From positions 1 to 64,000 of the forward strand of contig CAVSND010000015.1 in NCBI GenBank assembly GCA_963729215.1: 64,000 bases of DNA, read 5' to 3'. Source of the DNA: CAVQJU01 sp963729215. Lineage in GTDB: Bacteria; Acidobacteriota; Vicinamibacteria; Vicinamibacterales; CAVVIG01. The position numbers and the translations under genes were made by a program. Positions 17,095 to 26,593 of this stretch are shown piece by piece; positions within the stretch are counted from its first letter, which is position 1; each line of letters starts with the position of its first letter. A model generated the notes under the pieces. The model was not told where the DNA came from. It made no database searches and saw nothing but the letters and a program-made list of their open reading frames with translations.

Positions 17095-17351
17095 GCGTGA
17101 GCCAGCCTTGCGGGTGTTGAACACGACCGATCTGTGTGCGAGCTGCCCCCACTGGGAACCACGACGGAGCGCCGGCGAGGTCGTGCCAACGCCCAAGGTA
17201 TCGCGTGAGTAAAGGGGCGCCGCACGAACACTCCCTCACCATCGTGCCCTCCCGTCGGCGGGACCATCGTCGCCGCCGTTGAGGGTTTCCGGCGCCGCCG
17301 CGATTCTCGAGGCACGTCTTCGCGTTCTATGGCGGCTCTGTGGAATCTCTA

Positions 17352-17867
17352 CTACTCCCGATACGAGAACCGACCGGGGGCGGCGCGATCGACATCGACT
17401 GCCAGTTCGGCAAACTTGCCGACGATGGGATTCACCATCTTCACGAAGTCGGTCCAGCGCATGGCAATAGCATCCCGGTGCGTGCCGGCGTTGAACACCA
17501 TCTCAGGTTCTGCCGCGAGCACGGCATCCACGAATACGGTCTGACCGTACAGCGGCCCGAACGGCGGCATCGCTCCAACCTCGCACACGGGAAACAGCCG
17601 TCGCAGCTCTTCTTCGTCGGCCAGGCGAATGGCTTTTCCTCCGGCGAGCTCCAGCAACCGATTGAGATTCACGAATGCGGACGCAGGCACGACCGCCTCG
17701 ATCGGCTCGCCGTCAACGTAGCAGACGACGACTTTCGCCCAGTGGCGTCCGGGGACGTGCGCGGAAGCAGCCTCTTCCTGCGCGGTGAATGCGGGCCGAT
17801 GCGGCATGACGGTGTACGGAACGTGTGCCTCCCGCAGGAATTCGTGGATGGCGGCTATGCCTGACAT
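17352..17867 (-). CDS. YbaK/ProX-type aminoacyl-tRNA deacylase domain protein
   Basis: 171 residues from ATG at 17867 with AGGAGG six bases upstream. The fold signature is AIHEFLREAHVPYTVMPHRPAFTAQE at the N terminus, then KVVVCYVDGEPIEAVVPAS and GAMPPFGPLYGQTVFVD, typical of the YbaK/EbsC family that removes mischarged amino acids from tRNA. In this variant the loop and acidic residues point to the stand-alone group of uncertain substrate found in stress clusters. It has its own sigma-54-type site. Confidence 0.8.
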   Translation of the reverse strand: MSGIAAIHEFLREAHVPYTVMPHRPAFTAQEEAASAHVPGRHWAKVVVCYVDGEPIEAVVPASAFVNLNRLLELAGGKAIRLADEEELRRLFPVCEVGAMPPFGPLYGQTVFVDAVLAAEPEMVFNAGTHRDAIAMRWTDFVKMVNPIVGKFAELAVDVDRAAPGRFSYRE

Positions 17868-17940
17868 AAGCTTCCTCCTTGATTCGTGCCTGTTTCGACC
17901 GACCATCGATGCCCAGCGCGATGGACTGCCTGATCGATCA

Positions 17941-17955
17941 GCAAACGATGCGCCA
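17941..17955 (-). promoter_or_regulatory. Predicted sigma-54 promoter for the YbaK-like gene
   Basis: The reverse strand reads TGGCGCATCGTTTGC followed by T. -24 GG and -12 TTGC are intact and 5 of 7 -24 positions match. A start near 17930 gives a leader of about 63 bases. Confidence 0.55.
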
Positions 17956-18071
17956 CGGACAGTGCCAACCTGCCACGTGACATCCCGGAGATATCTGGGG
18001 CGTTCAGAGCGCGTGAGCGGAAGAACTCGCGCAACATGCGGGAACTTTCGCGGCCTTCGCGCCTGCGACAT

Positions 18072-18776
18072 TCACCAGAGCAAAGGGACGAGCCGGTACC
18101 GCACCTTCCGGCGATATTCTTCGTATCCATCGAACGCTTCGGTCAGCAGGCGCTCTTCGCGGGTAATGCGAACAGCCAGCAGCAGTGTGATTCCGACCGC
18201 GATGACCACACCCAATCGCGATCCAAGCAGCAGAGGAGCTCCGGCAAACATCAGGACCATGCCCAGATACATCGGATGGCGCACCACGGCATACACGCCA
18301 GTCGAAACAACACGCTGTTTTCGTTCAGACTGGATGCGCGCGACCCCGGAGAGAAAGGTATTGTCGTGAAAGGCGCGGAACAAGAAAAACGACGACAGCA
18401 TCAACAGCACGCTCCCCGACGCCTTCAGTGGCAGCGAAACACCCGGCGTCCAAGCGAACCTCCTGGCGTCGAGGGGCATCAAGACAATCCAAACGACAAA
18501 CCCCAGAAACAAGAGCAATACCAGTAGTCGATCCTGTCGCTCGATGCCGGTCGCGCCCTTTGACGCCGGGCGGTGCCGTTCAGCCAGGAGCGCCGGATCT
18601 TTGCGGTACATCCAGACGGTGACAGTGGCATACAGGCCTATCAGCCAAGTGGTGAAGAGCCAGCCCTCCAGCCAGCTCAGATCACCTGCCAGCACGAACA
18701 TCAGCGCCGGCCACATGGCGACCCATAGTGCCCCGCCAGCAAGTCTGCGCGTCGAGACCGGCTTTGACTCGGTCAT
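18072..18776 (-). CDS. Isoprenylcysteine methyltransferase-like membrane protein
   Basis: 234 residues with about five to six membrane segments (MWPALMFVLAGDLSWL, LIGLYATVTVWMY, LLVLLLFLGFVVWIVLM, ASGSVLLMLSSFFLF, GVVIAVGITLLLAV). The C-terminal motif GVYAVVRHPMYLG followed by EERLLTEAFDGYEEYRRKVRYRLVP is the SAM-dependent methyltransferase signature of the ICMT/PEMT superfamily. Bacterial members may methylate lipids or small thiols; the substrate is unknown. It is transcribed away from the hydrolase gene. Confidence 0.8.
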   Translation of the reverse strand: MTESKPVSTRRLAGGALWVAMWPALMFVLAGDLSWLEGWLFTTWLIGLYATVTVWMYRKDPALLAERHRPASKGATGIERQDRLLVLLLFLGFVVWIVLMPLDARRFAWTPGVSLPLKASGSVLLMLSSFFLFRAFHDNTFLSGVARIQSERKQRVVSTGVYAVVRHPMYLGMVLMFAGAPLLLGSRLGVVIAVGITLLLAVRITREERLLTEAFDGYEEYRRKVRYRLVPLLW

Positions 18777-18827
18777 GTCTGTTCTGCTCGACAGCCAGCA
18801 ACCACGCTCAACGTTGTCATCCGGGCA

Positions 18828-18842
18828 GCAATCACCATGCCG
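18828..18842 (-). promoter_or_regulatory. Predicted sigma-54 promoter for the ICMT-like gene
   Basis: The reverse strand reads CGGCATGGTGATTGC followed by T. -24 GG and -12 TTGC are intact. A start near 18817 gives a leader of about 41 bases before the ATG at 18776. Confidence 0.55.
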
Positions 18843-19015
18843 CGATCGACGGCCCGTTGAATGCCGTCCTGTTTCGCATCTGCCGGAAATCCGTCACGTT
18901 ATCAGCGGCTTCTCGATTCACGACGGGTCTGCTTCCTGCCAACGGCGGTACAGCAAATGCTAATTCCCATTCCGTCATGGCATCGCGGTCGTGTGAGGTC
19001 CCTGTTCGAAAGGAA

Positions 19016-19942
19016 ATGAACATGTCGCGCCCTTCTGCGTTCAAGACCCGCGAAGGTGAAGCCAGCTATCTTGCAGCATATGACGCCGCGCTGAAGCTCT
19101 GGCCAGTTCCCTGCGACGAACGCGACATTCCAACCCGGTTCGGGACGACGCACGTCCTCGTCAGCGGACCGAAGGATGCCCCGCCCCTGGTGCTCTTGCA
19201 CGGGTACATGGCGACATCAGCGATGTGGTCGGTCAACATCGCCGATTTCAGCAGGGACTATCGTGTCTATGCCGTCGACGTCATGGGTCAACCCGGCAAA
19301 AGCGTCCCCGATGAACCCGTGCGCAATGCGGCGGATTACGCTCTCTGGCTGACTGCCACCCTGGACGGACTGGGGCTCGGCCCCATCTCTCTGGTCGGCA
19401 TGTCGTACGGCGCCTGGCTGGCCCTCAACTTCGCAGTTGCCGCACCGGATCGCGTGCAGAGGCTTGTGCTGCTGTCTCCGGGCGGAGGCTTCGCTCCGAT
19501 GGTCAGACAGTTCAGCCTGCGTGGAATGCTGATGGTGTTGTTTCCGACACGGGTCACGGTGAACTGGTTCATGCGCTGGCTTGGAGTCACTGATCGTCCC
19601 GGCCGGACGGACGTCCGATCGGTGCTCGAGTTGACGTATCTCGGCCTGAAGCATTTTCGGATGCCGCCAGAGACACTGCGTGTCGCGCCCACGGTGTTTT
19701 CTGACGGCCAACTGCGGGCGATGCGCGTCCCGACACTGCTGCTCATGGGCGAGCACGAGGTCATCTGCGACCCGGCGGAGGCATTGGCCCGGGCACGCGA
19801 ACTGCTCCCTGACATCGAAGGCGAACTGGTCTCAGGCTGCCGGCACGACATGTGTTTCAGCCAGCATCGAATCGTCGACGCGCGCGTCCTCGACTTTCTG
19901 AAGAAGCCGCACGTGTTACGCGCGGGGCTGCGATTTCCCTGA
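19016..19942 (+). CDS. Alpha/beta hydrolase
   Basis: 308 residues. ATGs at 19016 and 19022 are both possible; AAAGGA fits the second slightly better. The fold shows oxyanion-hole HGYMATSAMW, nucleophile elbow GMSYGAW (Ser), the acid in MGEHEVICDP, and the catalytic His in CRHDMCFSQH. The substrate is unknown; the family covers esterases, lipases and C-C hydrolases. The last bases overlap a stray antisense remnant of the Nfn-like gene. No sigma-54 site was seen upstream. Confidence 0.85.
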   Translation: MNMSRPSAFKTREGEASYLAAYDAALKLWPVPCDERDIPTRFGTTHVLVSGPKDAPPLVLLHGYMATSAMWSVNIADFSRDYRVYAVDVMGQPGKSVPDEPVRNAADYALWLTATLDGLGLGPISLVGMSYGAWLALNFAVAAPDRVQRLVLLSPGGGFAPMVRQFSLRGMLMVLFPTRVTVNWFMRWLGVTDRPGRTDVRSVLELTYLGLKHFRMPPETLRVAPTVFSDGQLRAMRVPTLLLMGEHEVICDPAEALARARELLPDIEGELVSGCRHDMCFSQHRIVDARVLDFLKKPHVLRAGLRFP

Positions 19943-20130
19943 CAGGAGATGGTCGAGCCACGTGAAGGACAGCTTCTCCCGCACCGTATTCTGGCGCAAC
20001 CGGGCCGCGAGGTTGGCGAAGTCCACACGATCCATGTCCCGATCCTGGTTGAAGCACGTGAACACGAACAACTCACGGAGAGGTCGCCCCGTTGACGTGC
20101 TTCTGGACAGCGGCATGAAGGCGCGCGCCT
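19920..20130 (-). pseudogene. C-terminal remnant of a second Nfn-like fused flavoprotein
   Basis: The reverse strand encodes FTCFNQDRDMDRVDFANLAA and RLRQNTVREKLS, nearly the same as the last residues of the 1200-residue protein at 20703-24306 (SCFNQDQEMDRVDFVNLAA, RLRQNTVQEKLS). Just upstream, in another frame, AVQKHVNGAT matches its LQKHVDPAT. Only the last 70 or so codons remain and they contain a frame break and no start. It points away from the intact copy. This shows that a second copy of the gene once lay here or that a local inversion and duplication took place. Confidence 0.75.
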
Positions 20131-20213
20131 CTGCTCAGGAGCATGGCCTCACGCGATAGATGCTCAATACCAGCGACAGCGCCTAGAGCGCGTGGCGAGC
20201 TCCGGCGGAATGG

Positions 20214-20228
20214 TGGCTCAGGCATTGC
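20214..20228 (+). promoter_or_regulatory. Predicted sigma-54 promoter for the csbD operon
   Basis: Reads TGGCTCAGGCATTGC followed by A; -24 GG and -12 TTGC intact, 5 of 7 -24 positions match. A start near 20240 lies just before the GGAG ribosome site of the gene at 20253. The downstream genes to 25113 could all be read from it. Confidence 0.5.
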
Positions 20229-20252
20229 ATCCAGAGACCGCGAGGAGCACGT

Positions 20253-20456
20253 ATGAATCGCAATGAGTTCGAAGGCAAGATCCAGACAGTCAAGGGCCGG
20301 GTCAAGCAGGCGGCCGGCACCCTCACGAACAATCCTGATTTGCATGACGAGGGTGTCGCGGACGAAGTCGCCGGAAAGACGCAGGAGACCGTGGGCCGCG
20401 TCAGCCGCAAGGTTGGCGAAGCCATCAGGGACATCGGCAACGCCCTCAAGAAGTAG
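20253..20456 (+). CDS. CsbD-family stress protein
   Basis: 67 residues starting MNRNEFEGKIQTVKGRVKQAAG, with the repeated amphipathic VKGRVKQAAG and AGKTQETVGRVSRKVGEA pattern of CsbD-like general stress proteins. The molecular role of the family is unknown. GAGGAG lies before the ATG. It is followed by a small membrane protein gene in the same direction. Confidence 0.9.
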   Translation: MNRNEFEGKIQTVKGRVKQAAGTLTNNPDLHDEGVADEVAGKTQETVGRVSRKVGEAIRDIGNALKK

Positions 20457-20468
20457 CGAGGTGATGAG

Positions 20469-20687
20469 ATGACTGCAATCAAGATGGCAGCGATCGTATT
20501 GATCGTGGCCGGTATTCTGGGGCTCGCCTACGGCGGCTTCAGTTACACGAAGGAAACCCATTCAGCCAAGGTCGGTTCGCTGGAGCTATCGGTGAAGGAC
20601 AACGAGACCGTCAACATCCCGGTCTGGGTCGGCGTGGGAGCCATCGTGATTGGCGGAATCCTGTTCATGGTGCCAAAGACAAGTTAG
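20469..20687 (+). CDS. DUF3185-like small membrane protein
   Basis: 72 residues with two membrane helices (MAAIVLIVAGILGLAYGG at residues 6-23 and VGVGAIVIGGILFMVP near the end) joined by a polar periplasmic loop containing KETHSAKVGSLELSVKD. This matches the small two-helix family often encoded beside CsbD. Twelve bases separate it from csbD, so they are cotranscribed. Function unknown. Confidence 0.8.
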   Translation: MTAIKMAAIVLIVAGILGLAYGGFSYTKETHSAKVGSLELSVKDNETVNIPVWVGVGAIVIGGILFMVPKTS

Positions 20688-20702
20688 TGTGGTGCTCATT
20701 CG

Positions 20703-23700
20703 ATGCTAGGGGCTGTTGCAACCATCCAACCTCCAGTCTCGTTCATGGCGACGCCCACGATACCGCTCGGCATACCAGGCTTCACGTTCAACGACCTGCA
20801 CGACGCCGAGCGTCTGGCGTCCTTATACGAGCGTTTCTGCGAGGAAGTCGAGGCGACGGACCCCGCGCTCTGGCGCGACTGGGACGCGTACCGGGCGGTG
20901 CCAGACACGCCGCTTCCGCCGATCGCATTATCGAATCTCCTCGTCGCGATGGCCCCGCATGTGAGTCGCTTCGTCACCCGCCTCTTTCAGATTGGCCCGA
21001 ACGTTGACGTTCTTTCGACCACCACGCGGATCGAGGACGACCTGTTCCGCTTCAAGGTGGACTTCGTCAGACGGCGGGTGCTCCCGCTGATGAAGGCGGG
21101 CGCTCGCGTCGTGTCTACGCCGGAAGACGACGCCGTGGTCGCGAAGATCATCGCAGGGCTGCCCGCGGCACCCGAGGGTGACCCCGACATGGAGCTCGCC
21201 GTGGCTCGTGCGGGGTGCGCAGTGATGGATGGCGAGCGGGCCGGCCACGCCGATGCAAGCTCGCGCATCGACAGCCTCAAGCGCTGGTGCGCGGCGCGCC
21301 TGCACGATCACGCGTATCGCTCGTGGGTGATCTTCCGCTTTCCCGAGACGCTCGACTACTGGCGGCTCGTGGATGTGCAGCGCCCGCGGCCTGAGATGCC
21401 GGAGTGGATGATCGGCCCTGATGATCGGCTGCGGTGCCGCGACGGGTTCACGCTGACTGACGGGCGTATGACGCCGCGCGAGGTGCTGAGCGAGATCCAC
21501 TACTGCGTGCTGTGCCACGAGCGCGACAAGGATTCGTGTTCGAAAGGTCTGCACGAGCCCGCAAGCCGGAGCGCCGCCAGCGATCGAGTCCCGGCGGCCG
21601 CGGTGAACCCGCTGGGGATCGACCTGAACGGGTGTCCACTCGACGAGAAGATCTCCGAGATGCATCTGCTCCGGAAGGCAGGGGATGCGATCGGCGCGCT
21701 CGCGCTGGTAATGCTCGACAACCCCATGTGCCCGGGCACCGGCCACCGCATCTGCAACGACTGCATGAAGTCGTGCATCTACCAGAAGCAGGAGCCGGTC
21801 AACATCCCGGAAATCGAAACGGGCGTGCTCACCGACGTGCTGCGGATGCCCTGGGGTGTCGAGATCTACGGCCTGCTGACGAGGTGGAATCCGCTCAACG
21901 TCCGGCGGCCCTACGCGCTTCCGCTCAACGGCAAGCAGGTCCTCGTGGTCGGTCTCGGGCCCGCCGGCTACACACTCGCCCACTATCTCCTGAACGAAGG
22001 TTTCGGGGTCGTCGGGATCGACGGTCTGAAGATCGAGCCGCTTCCGACGGACATCGTCGGCACCGATGCGGCGCCGCCCCTTCCGATCCGCGACTGGAGC
22101 ACGATTTACAGCCAGCTCGACGATCGCGTCCTCGGAGGATTCGGCGGAGTCTCGGAATACGGCATCACCGTGCGATGGGACAAGAACTTCCTGACGCTGC
22201 TGCATCTGACGCTGGCCCGTCGCCGGAGCCTGAAGATCTACGGCGGCGTCCGCTTCGGCGGCACGCTTACCCTCGAAGACGCCTGGACGTATGGCTTCGA
22301 TCACGTCGCCATCGCGAGCGGCGCTGGGCGTCCGACCGTGATCGACATGAAGAACAACCTGATCCGCGGGATCAGAACGGCGAGCGACTTCCTCATGGCC
22401 CTGCAGCTCACGGGCGCGTTCAAACGCCACGCACTGGCGAACCTGCAAGTGCGCGTGCCGGCCGTGGTGATCGGTGGCGGTCTGACGGCGATCGACACCG
22501 CGACAGAACTGATGGCGTACTACCCGATCCAGGTCGAGAAGACGCTGCAGCAGTACGAGGCGGTCGCCGCTGAATTCGGCGAGGCGCAGGTCCGCAGTCT
22601 CTACGACGCAGAAGAACTCGGTGTGCTCGACGAGTACCTGGCGCACGGGCTCGCCGTCCGCGGCGAGCGAAGCCGAGCCGCGGCGGCTGGCGAGACACCC
22701 GACTTCGTCCCGCTCGTCCGGGCCTGGGGAGGCGTCACCATTGCGTACCGCAAGCGGCTGGTTGACTCGCCCGCTTACCGACTGAACCATGAAGAAGTGA
22801 CCAAGGCGCTCGAAGAGGGCATCGCGTTCGCAGAGAACCTCAACCCGATCGCCGCTGAGCCCGACGAACACGCCGCCGTGAAAGCGATGATTTTCACGCG
22901 CGAAGGCCCGGCCGTACCGGAACACCGCGACGCGACAAGGACGCTGCCCGCTCGCACGGTTCTTGTCGCCGCCGGGACGACGCCAAACATCACGTATGAG
23001 AAGGAAGTCACGGGGACGTTTCAGCTCGACGCGAAGAAGAAGTTCTTCCAGCCTCACGCCATCTCCCGAGGCGCCGACGGCCGCCTGCATCTGCGTCAGG
23101 ACGCGAACGGTTTCTTCACGTCATACGACGTCGGCGGCCGTTTCGTGAGCTTCTACGGCGACAACCATCCGCGCTATGCCGGGAACGTGGTGAAGGCGAT
23201 GGCATCGGCCAAAGAGGGCTTTCCTCATGTGGTTGATTTGTTCGGGCCCGAGATCGCCCGCACTGGATGGGCCAGCACAGGACGCCCGGAACGTGAAGTG
23301 GGCTGGCCTCGTGCAGCGGCTCGACGCCGATTTCAACGCGCACGTCGAAGACGTGCGCCGGCTCACGCCGGCCATCGTCGAAGTCATCGTCAAGGCGCCC
23401 GCCGCCGCGCGGCACTTCCGGCCTGGCCAGTTCTACCGGCTGCAGAATTACGAGTCAACCGCACGGCGCGCGGGAACGATCCCGTTGCTGATGGAGGGGA
23501 TCGCGCTGACAGGTGCGTGGGTGGACGCAGAGAAGGGGTTGCTGTCGCTGATCGCGCTCGAACTCGGCGTGTCGAGCCGGCTCGTGGCGTACTTGAAGAA
23601 GGGCGAGCCCGTCGTCGTGATGGGACCGACCGGTGCGCCGACCGTGATTCCCGAGCGCCAGCGTGTCCTGCTGCTCGGCGGCGGTCTCGGCAACGCGGTC

Positions 23701-24306
23701 CTCTTCTCGATCGCGAGGGGAATGCGCGACGCCGGTAGCCGCGTGATTTACTTCGCCGGCTACAAGAAGGGTGAAGATGTGTTCAAGCGCGAGGCCATAG
23801 AGGAGGCGACCGATCAGGTCATCTGGAGCACCGACACCGGTGCGGCGATCGAGCCTCACCGTCCCCAGGACGCGCACTTCCGCGGCAATATCGTGCAGGC
23901 GATGCTCGCGTACCAGAATGGCGATCTCGGCGATCCGGTCGTGCCCCTGAACACCGTGGATCGCATCATCGCCATCGGATCGGATCGGATGATGGCGGCG
24001 GTTGCCGCCGCGCGGCACGGTGTGCTTGCGCCGCATTTGAAGAAGGACCACGTCTGCATCGCCAGTATCAACTCCCCCATGCAGTGCATGATGAAGGAAG
24101 TCTGCGCGCAGTGCCTGCAGAAGCATGTCGATCCGGCCACCGGACACGAGACGATCGTCTTCTCGTGCTTCAACCAGGATCAGGAGATGGATCGCGTGGA
24201 CTTCGTCAACCTGGCCGCACGACTCAGGCAGAACACTGTGCAGGAAAAGCTCTCCAACCTCTGGCTCGATCATCTGCTGAATAGCCAGCCGTTCACGCAC
24301 GTCTAA
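20703..24306 (+). CDS. Giant fused flavoprotein: GltD/NfnB-like plus PyrK/NfnA-like (frame broken near 23263)
   Basis: About 1200 residues. An N-terminal helical domain (1-260) leads to cysteine clusters CVLCHERDKDSCSKG and CPGTGHRICNDCMKSC that look like iron-sulfur ligands of the GltD/NfnB type. Next come an FAD Rossmann motif (GLGPAGYTLA) and an NADP-type motif (VVIGGGLTAID). After one extra A near 23263, a ferredoxin-reductase/PyrK-like half follows (RPGQFYRLQNYE; VLLLGGGLGNAVLF) ending in CMMKEVCAQC for a [2Fe-2S] centre. NfnAB bifurcates electrons between NADH, NADPH and ferredoxin; a natural B-A fusion is the closest match I can offer. An ATG at 20745 is an alternative start. A malic enzyme remnant follows. 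Confidence 0.75.
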
Positions 24307-24322
24307 GGCGGCCGAGGGCATC

Positions 24323-25113
24323 ATGAAGTGGGCGACTGAGTTCGATCACGTCACGGGCGAGGAGTACATCGCGGTCGATATGCGGGGCGAAGCGTTGCTG
24401 CGCGATCCCTTCACGAACAAGAGCACGGCGTTCACGGCGGCCGAGCGCACCGAGCTTGGCCTTGACGGGTTGGTGCCGCCGGCCATCAGCACCATCGACC
24501 AGCAACTGGTCCGGGGAAGAAACCATTCGCCATTTCAAGCCGACGATTCTGATTGGCACGTCGGGTATGGCCGGCCTGTTCTCGGAGGCCGTGGTCCGCG
24601 CGATGGCCGCCGTCAACGACCGCCCGATCGTGTTTCCGCTGTCGAACCCGACCAGCAAGAGCGAGTGCACGGCGGCGGAGGCGATTCAGTGGTCCGATGG
24701 CCGCGCGATCGTGGCAACTGGCAGTCCATTCGACCCGGTCGTCCATCGCGGCCGGGCGCATCGCATCGGTCAGGGGAACAACGCGTTCGTCTTTCCGGGG
24801 ATCGGATTAGGTCTGTGGGTCGGACGCGTGCGGCGCGTCACCGACGCCATGTTTCTTGATGCGGCTCGGGCGCTGGCACATCTGGTGAGCCAGGCCGACC
24901 TGGATCAGGGCGCGGTCTACCCCACCCTCACGCGCATGAGGGAGTGCTCGCACGCTGTCGCGTGCGCCGTGATACGGCGCGCCGTCACCGAAGGCCACGC
25001 CGGGCCGGGGATTCTGCCCGGCCTCGAAGAGACCGTAAGCCGCGCCATGTGGTTTCCGACGTACCGGGCCTGTCCGATACCAACCGTACGGCTCGCAGCC
25101 GCTCGAGGCGTGA
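24323..25113 (+). pseudogene. Malic enzyme with an internal deletion
   Basis: The first 60 codons match the start of NAD(P) malic enzymes (LLRDPFTNKSTAFTAAER, LGLDGLVPPAISTIDQQ). At about 24510 the sequence jumps, with a frame change, to the far part of the NAD-binding domain (ETIRHFKPTILIGTSGMAG; FPLSNPTSKSECTAAEA; GNNAFVFPGIGLG). Roughly 300 residues, including the catalytic Tyr/Lys and metal ligands, are missing. One extra G near 25069 hides the natural end (MWFPTYRPVRYQPYG), whose stop is TGA at 25111-25113. As written it cannot be an enzyme; an assembly collapse is the alternative to true deletion. It sits 16 bases after the Nfn-like gene. Confidence 0.8.
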
Positions 25114-25146
25114 CAATGTCAAGGGAGTGTCACGACCGGTGTGGCG

Positions 25147-25779
25147 CTAGCGTCGCCCGCCACGGTCGGCTCGTTTTGCGTTCTTCTGGCCCATCTGCTT
25201 GCCCCTGGGATCACCCATACGCTTGTCTATTCGCTCTTGAGGAGGACCTTTCCGATGACGCTTTCCCGGGGCATCGACCGGTCCCCGACTGACTCGCGCA
25301 GCGGAGGTTGCCGTCTGTTTCGCCGCGATATTGCCCGTTGTGGGGCTCTTGCGGTCCAGCCGGTCTAGATCGTTCTCGAGATATTCGCGAGGCACATCGT
25401 CCTCGAGGACCTGCTTGGTGCGAACTTCTCCTTGACTAGCATCGGCCTCTTCGATGCCGGCCACCGCGCCGGCCTCGTAGTCCTGGCCTTCCTCAAGAAG
25501 CTCTTCCACGCTCTCCGAATCTCCCTGCTCCACACTCGACAAGCCTTGGGTATCGCCAGACTGCCCAGCTGAATGCGCGCCGAGACCCCGGCGCGTCGAG
25601 GGGATTCCAACGTCGAGGGATACGACTAGAGGAGAGCGCCGTGGCGTCCGGACAATCTGTTTCAGGCGCGAACGCTTGATTGACGGGGACGCCTTCTTGC
25701 TTCGTGCGGCCGTGCGGCGAAGCGCACCCGTTTTCTTGCCCGCTGATTTCTTCCTGCGAATTGTCTTCTTCTTAACCAT
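25147..25779 (-). CDS. Lys-rich, then acidic, low-complexity protein
   Basis: 210 residues starting MVKKKTIRRKKSAGKKTG. The first 50 residues are basic and histone-tail-like. Residues 70-140 are acidic with the pattern SGDTQGLSSVEQGDSESVEELLEEG and EDDVPREYLENDLD. The rest is again basic. I have seen the central SVEELLEEG...EDDVPxEYL pattern in uncharacterised bacterial proteins but no function is known. Nucleic-acid binding by the basic ends is plausible. Confidence 0.6.
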   Translation of the reverse strand: MVKKKTIRRKKSAGKKTGALRRTAARSKKASPSIKRSRLKQIVRTPRRSPLVVSLDVGIPSTRRGLGAHSAGQSGDTQGLSSVEQGDSESVEELLEEGQDYEAGAVAGIEEADASQGEVRTKQVLEDDVPREYLENDLDRLDRKSPTTGNIAAKQTATSAARVSRGPVDAPGKRHRKGPPQERIDKRMGDPRGKQMGQKNAKRADRGGRR

Positions 25780-25905
25780 CCGGCGGAGTCTATCACCGGA
25801 ACAGGGATCGCGCTGGACTGCCCCTCAGCCGGGATCGAAGAACCGCCGTGTCTACTGGCTCTCCGATGAGTCGGGGCCGAATTTTCGGATATTGCGACCC
25901 TGAGC

Positions 25906-26295
25906 TCAATGCACGATGAACTCGCCGCGCATCTCGCGGCATCGTTTATCGGCCGTCATCCCGCAATAGAACTCGAATCGGCCGACACAATCCGCGACGA
26001 ATTCGACGGTAATGTTTCGGCCTGGCGAGACACGTTTCGCGATTCGGTATTCGTCGATCGTGAACCCATACGGGATGTCCTGGGCGATGACGGTCAGACG
26101 AACGATGTCGCCCTTGTCCACCTCGATGCGCGCGGGTGTGAAAGTGTATCGCGCGGCCGTGATCGTGATCTCCCGCACGACCGTTCGACGCGCAGTATCC
26201 TGTGCGACCGCGATGTCGTGCCCCCCCATCATCGGCAGCAACCAGGCGATGAGGAGCAGGGCCACCAGACGAACCCGCCGGAACTCCCTGGCCAT
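25906..26295 (-). CDS. Secreted cupredoxin-like protein
   Basis: 129 residues from ATG at 26295 with GGAGGATG upstream. Signal peptide VALLLIAWLLPMMGGHDIAVAQ, then a cupredoxin fold resembling the CuA domain of cytochrome oxidase subunit II or nitrous oxide reductase: ITITAARYTFTPARIEVDKGD, FTIDEYRI, EFYCGMTADKRCREMRGEF. The metal loop has Cys, a second Cys and Met, but the His usually found between is not where I expect it, so the site may be type 1 or altered. It has its own sigma-54-type site. Confidence 0.7.
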   Translation of the reverse strand: MAREFRRVRLVALLLIAWLLPMMGGHDIAVAQDTARRTVVREITITAARYTFTPARIEVDKGDIVRLTVIAQDIPYGFTIDEYRIAKRVSPGRNITVEFVADCVGRFEFYCGMTADKRCREMRGEFIVH

Positions 26296-26383
26296 CGCAT
26301 CCTCCCCGGGTTGTCTGCCCACAAAGGACGGCCGCTCGCGTCCTTCGTGACCTCGCGAGGCCGCCGGCCCACTTGCCGTTGGA

Positions 26384-26398
26384 GCAAGACGCGCGCCG
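26384..26398 (-). promoter_or_regulatory. Predicted sigma-54 promoter for the cupredoxin gene
   Basis: The reverse strand reads CGGCGCGCGTCTTGC followed by T; -24 GG and -12 TTGC intact. Its -24 box is identical to that at 8550-8564. A start near 26373 gives a leader of about 78 bases. The 300 bases around it otherwise hold no gene. Confidence 0.5.
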
Positions 26399-26593
26399 AA
26401 CGACGTGCCTGTGTCCGCGCGTCCGGGTCCAGGGATGAAGCACGTGGCGATCGTCCGGAATAGTGACGAAGAATGGCAGCCGGCGGTCACTTTTGCCGGC
26501 CGGGCACCGATGGTCCGCCGGTCAGTTCAGAGCCCCTGATGCGCCCAAAGATCCGCGGCGCATGGGGAAATTCCGCATTCCCGGCCAGTCCCC

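Noticed and set aside
18960..19015. Sigma-54 site at TGGCATCGCGGTCGTG before the alpha/beta hydrolase
   Set aside because: The -12 GC is not at the right spacing.
20928..23090. Very long antisense open frame (about 720 codons) opposite the Nfn-like gene
   Set aside because: High GC leaves long open shadow frames; the translation has no domain pattern and the forward strand has clear flavoprotein motifs.
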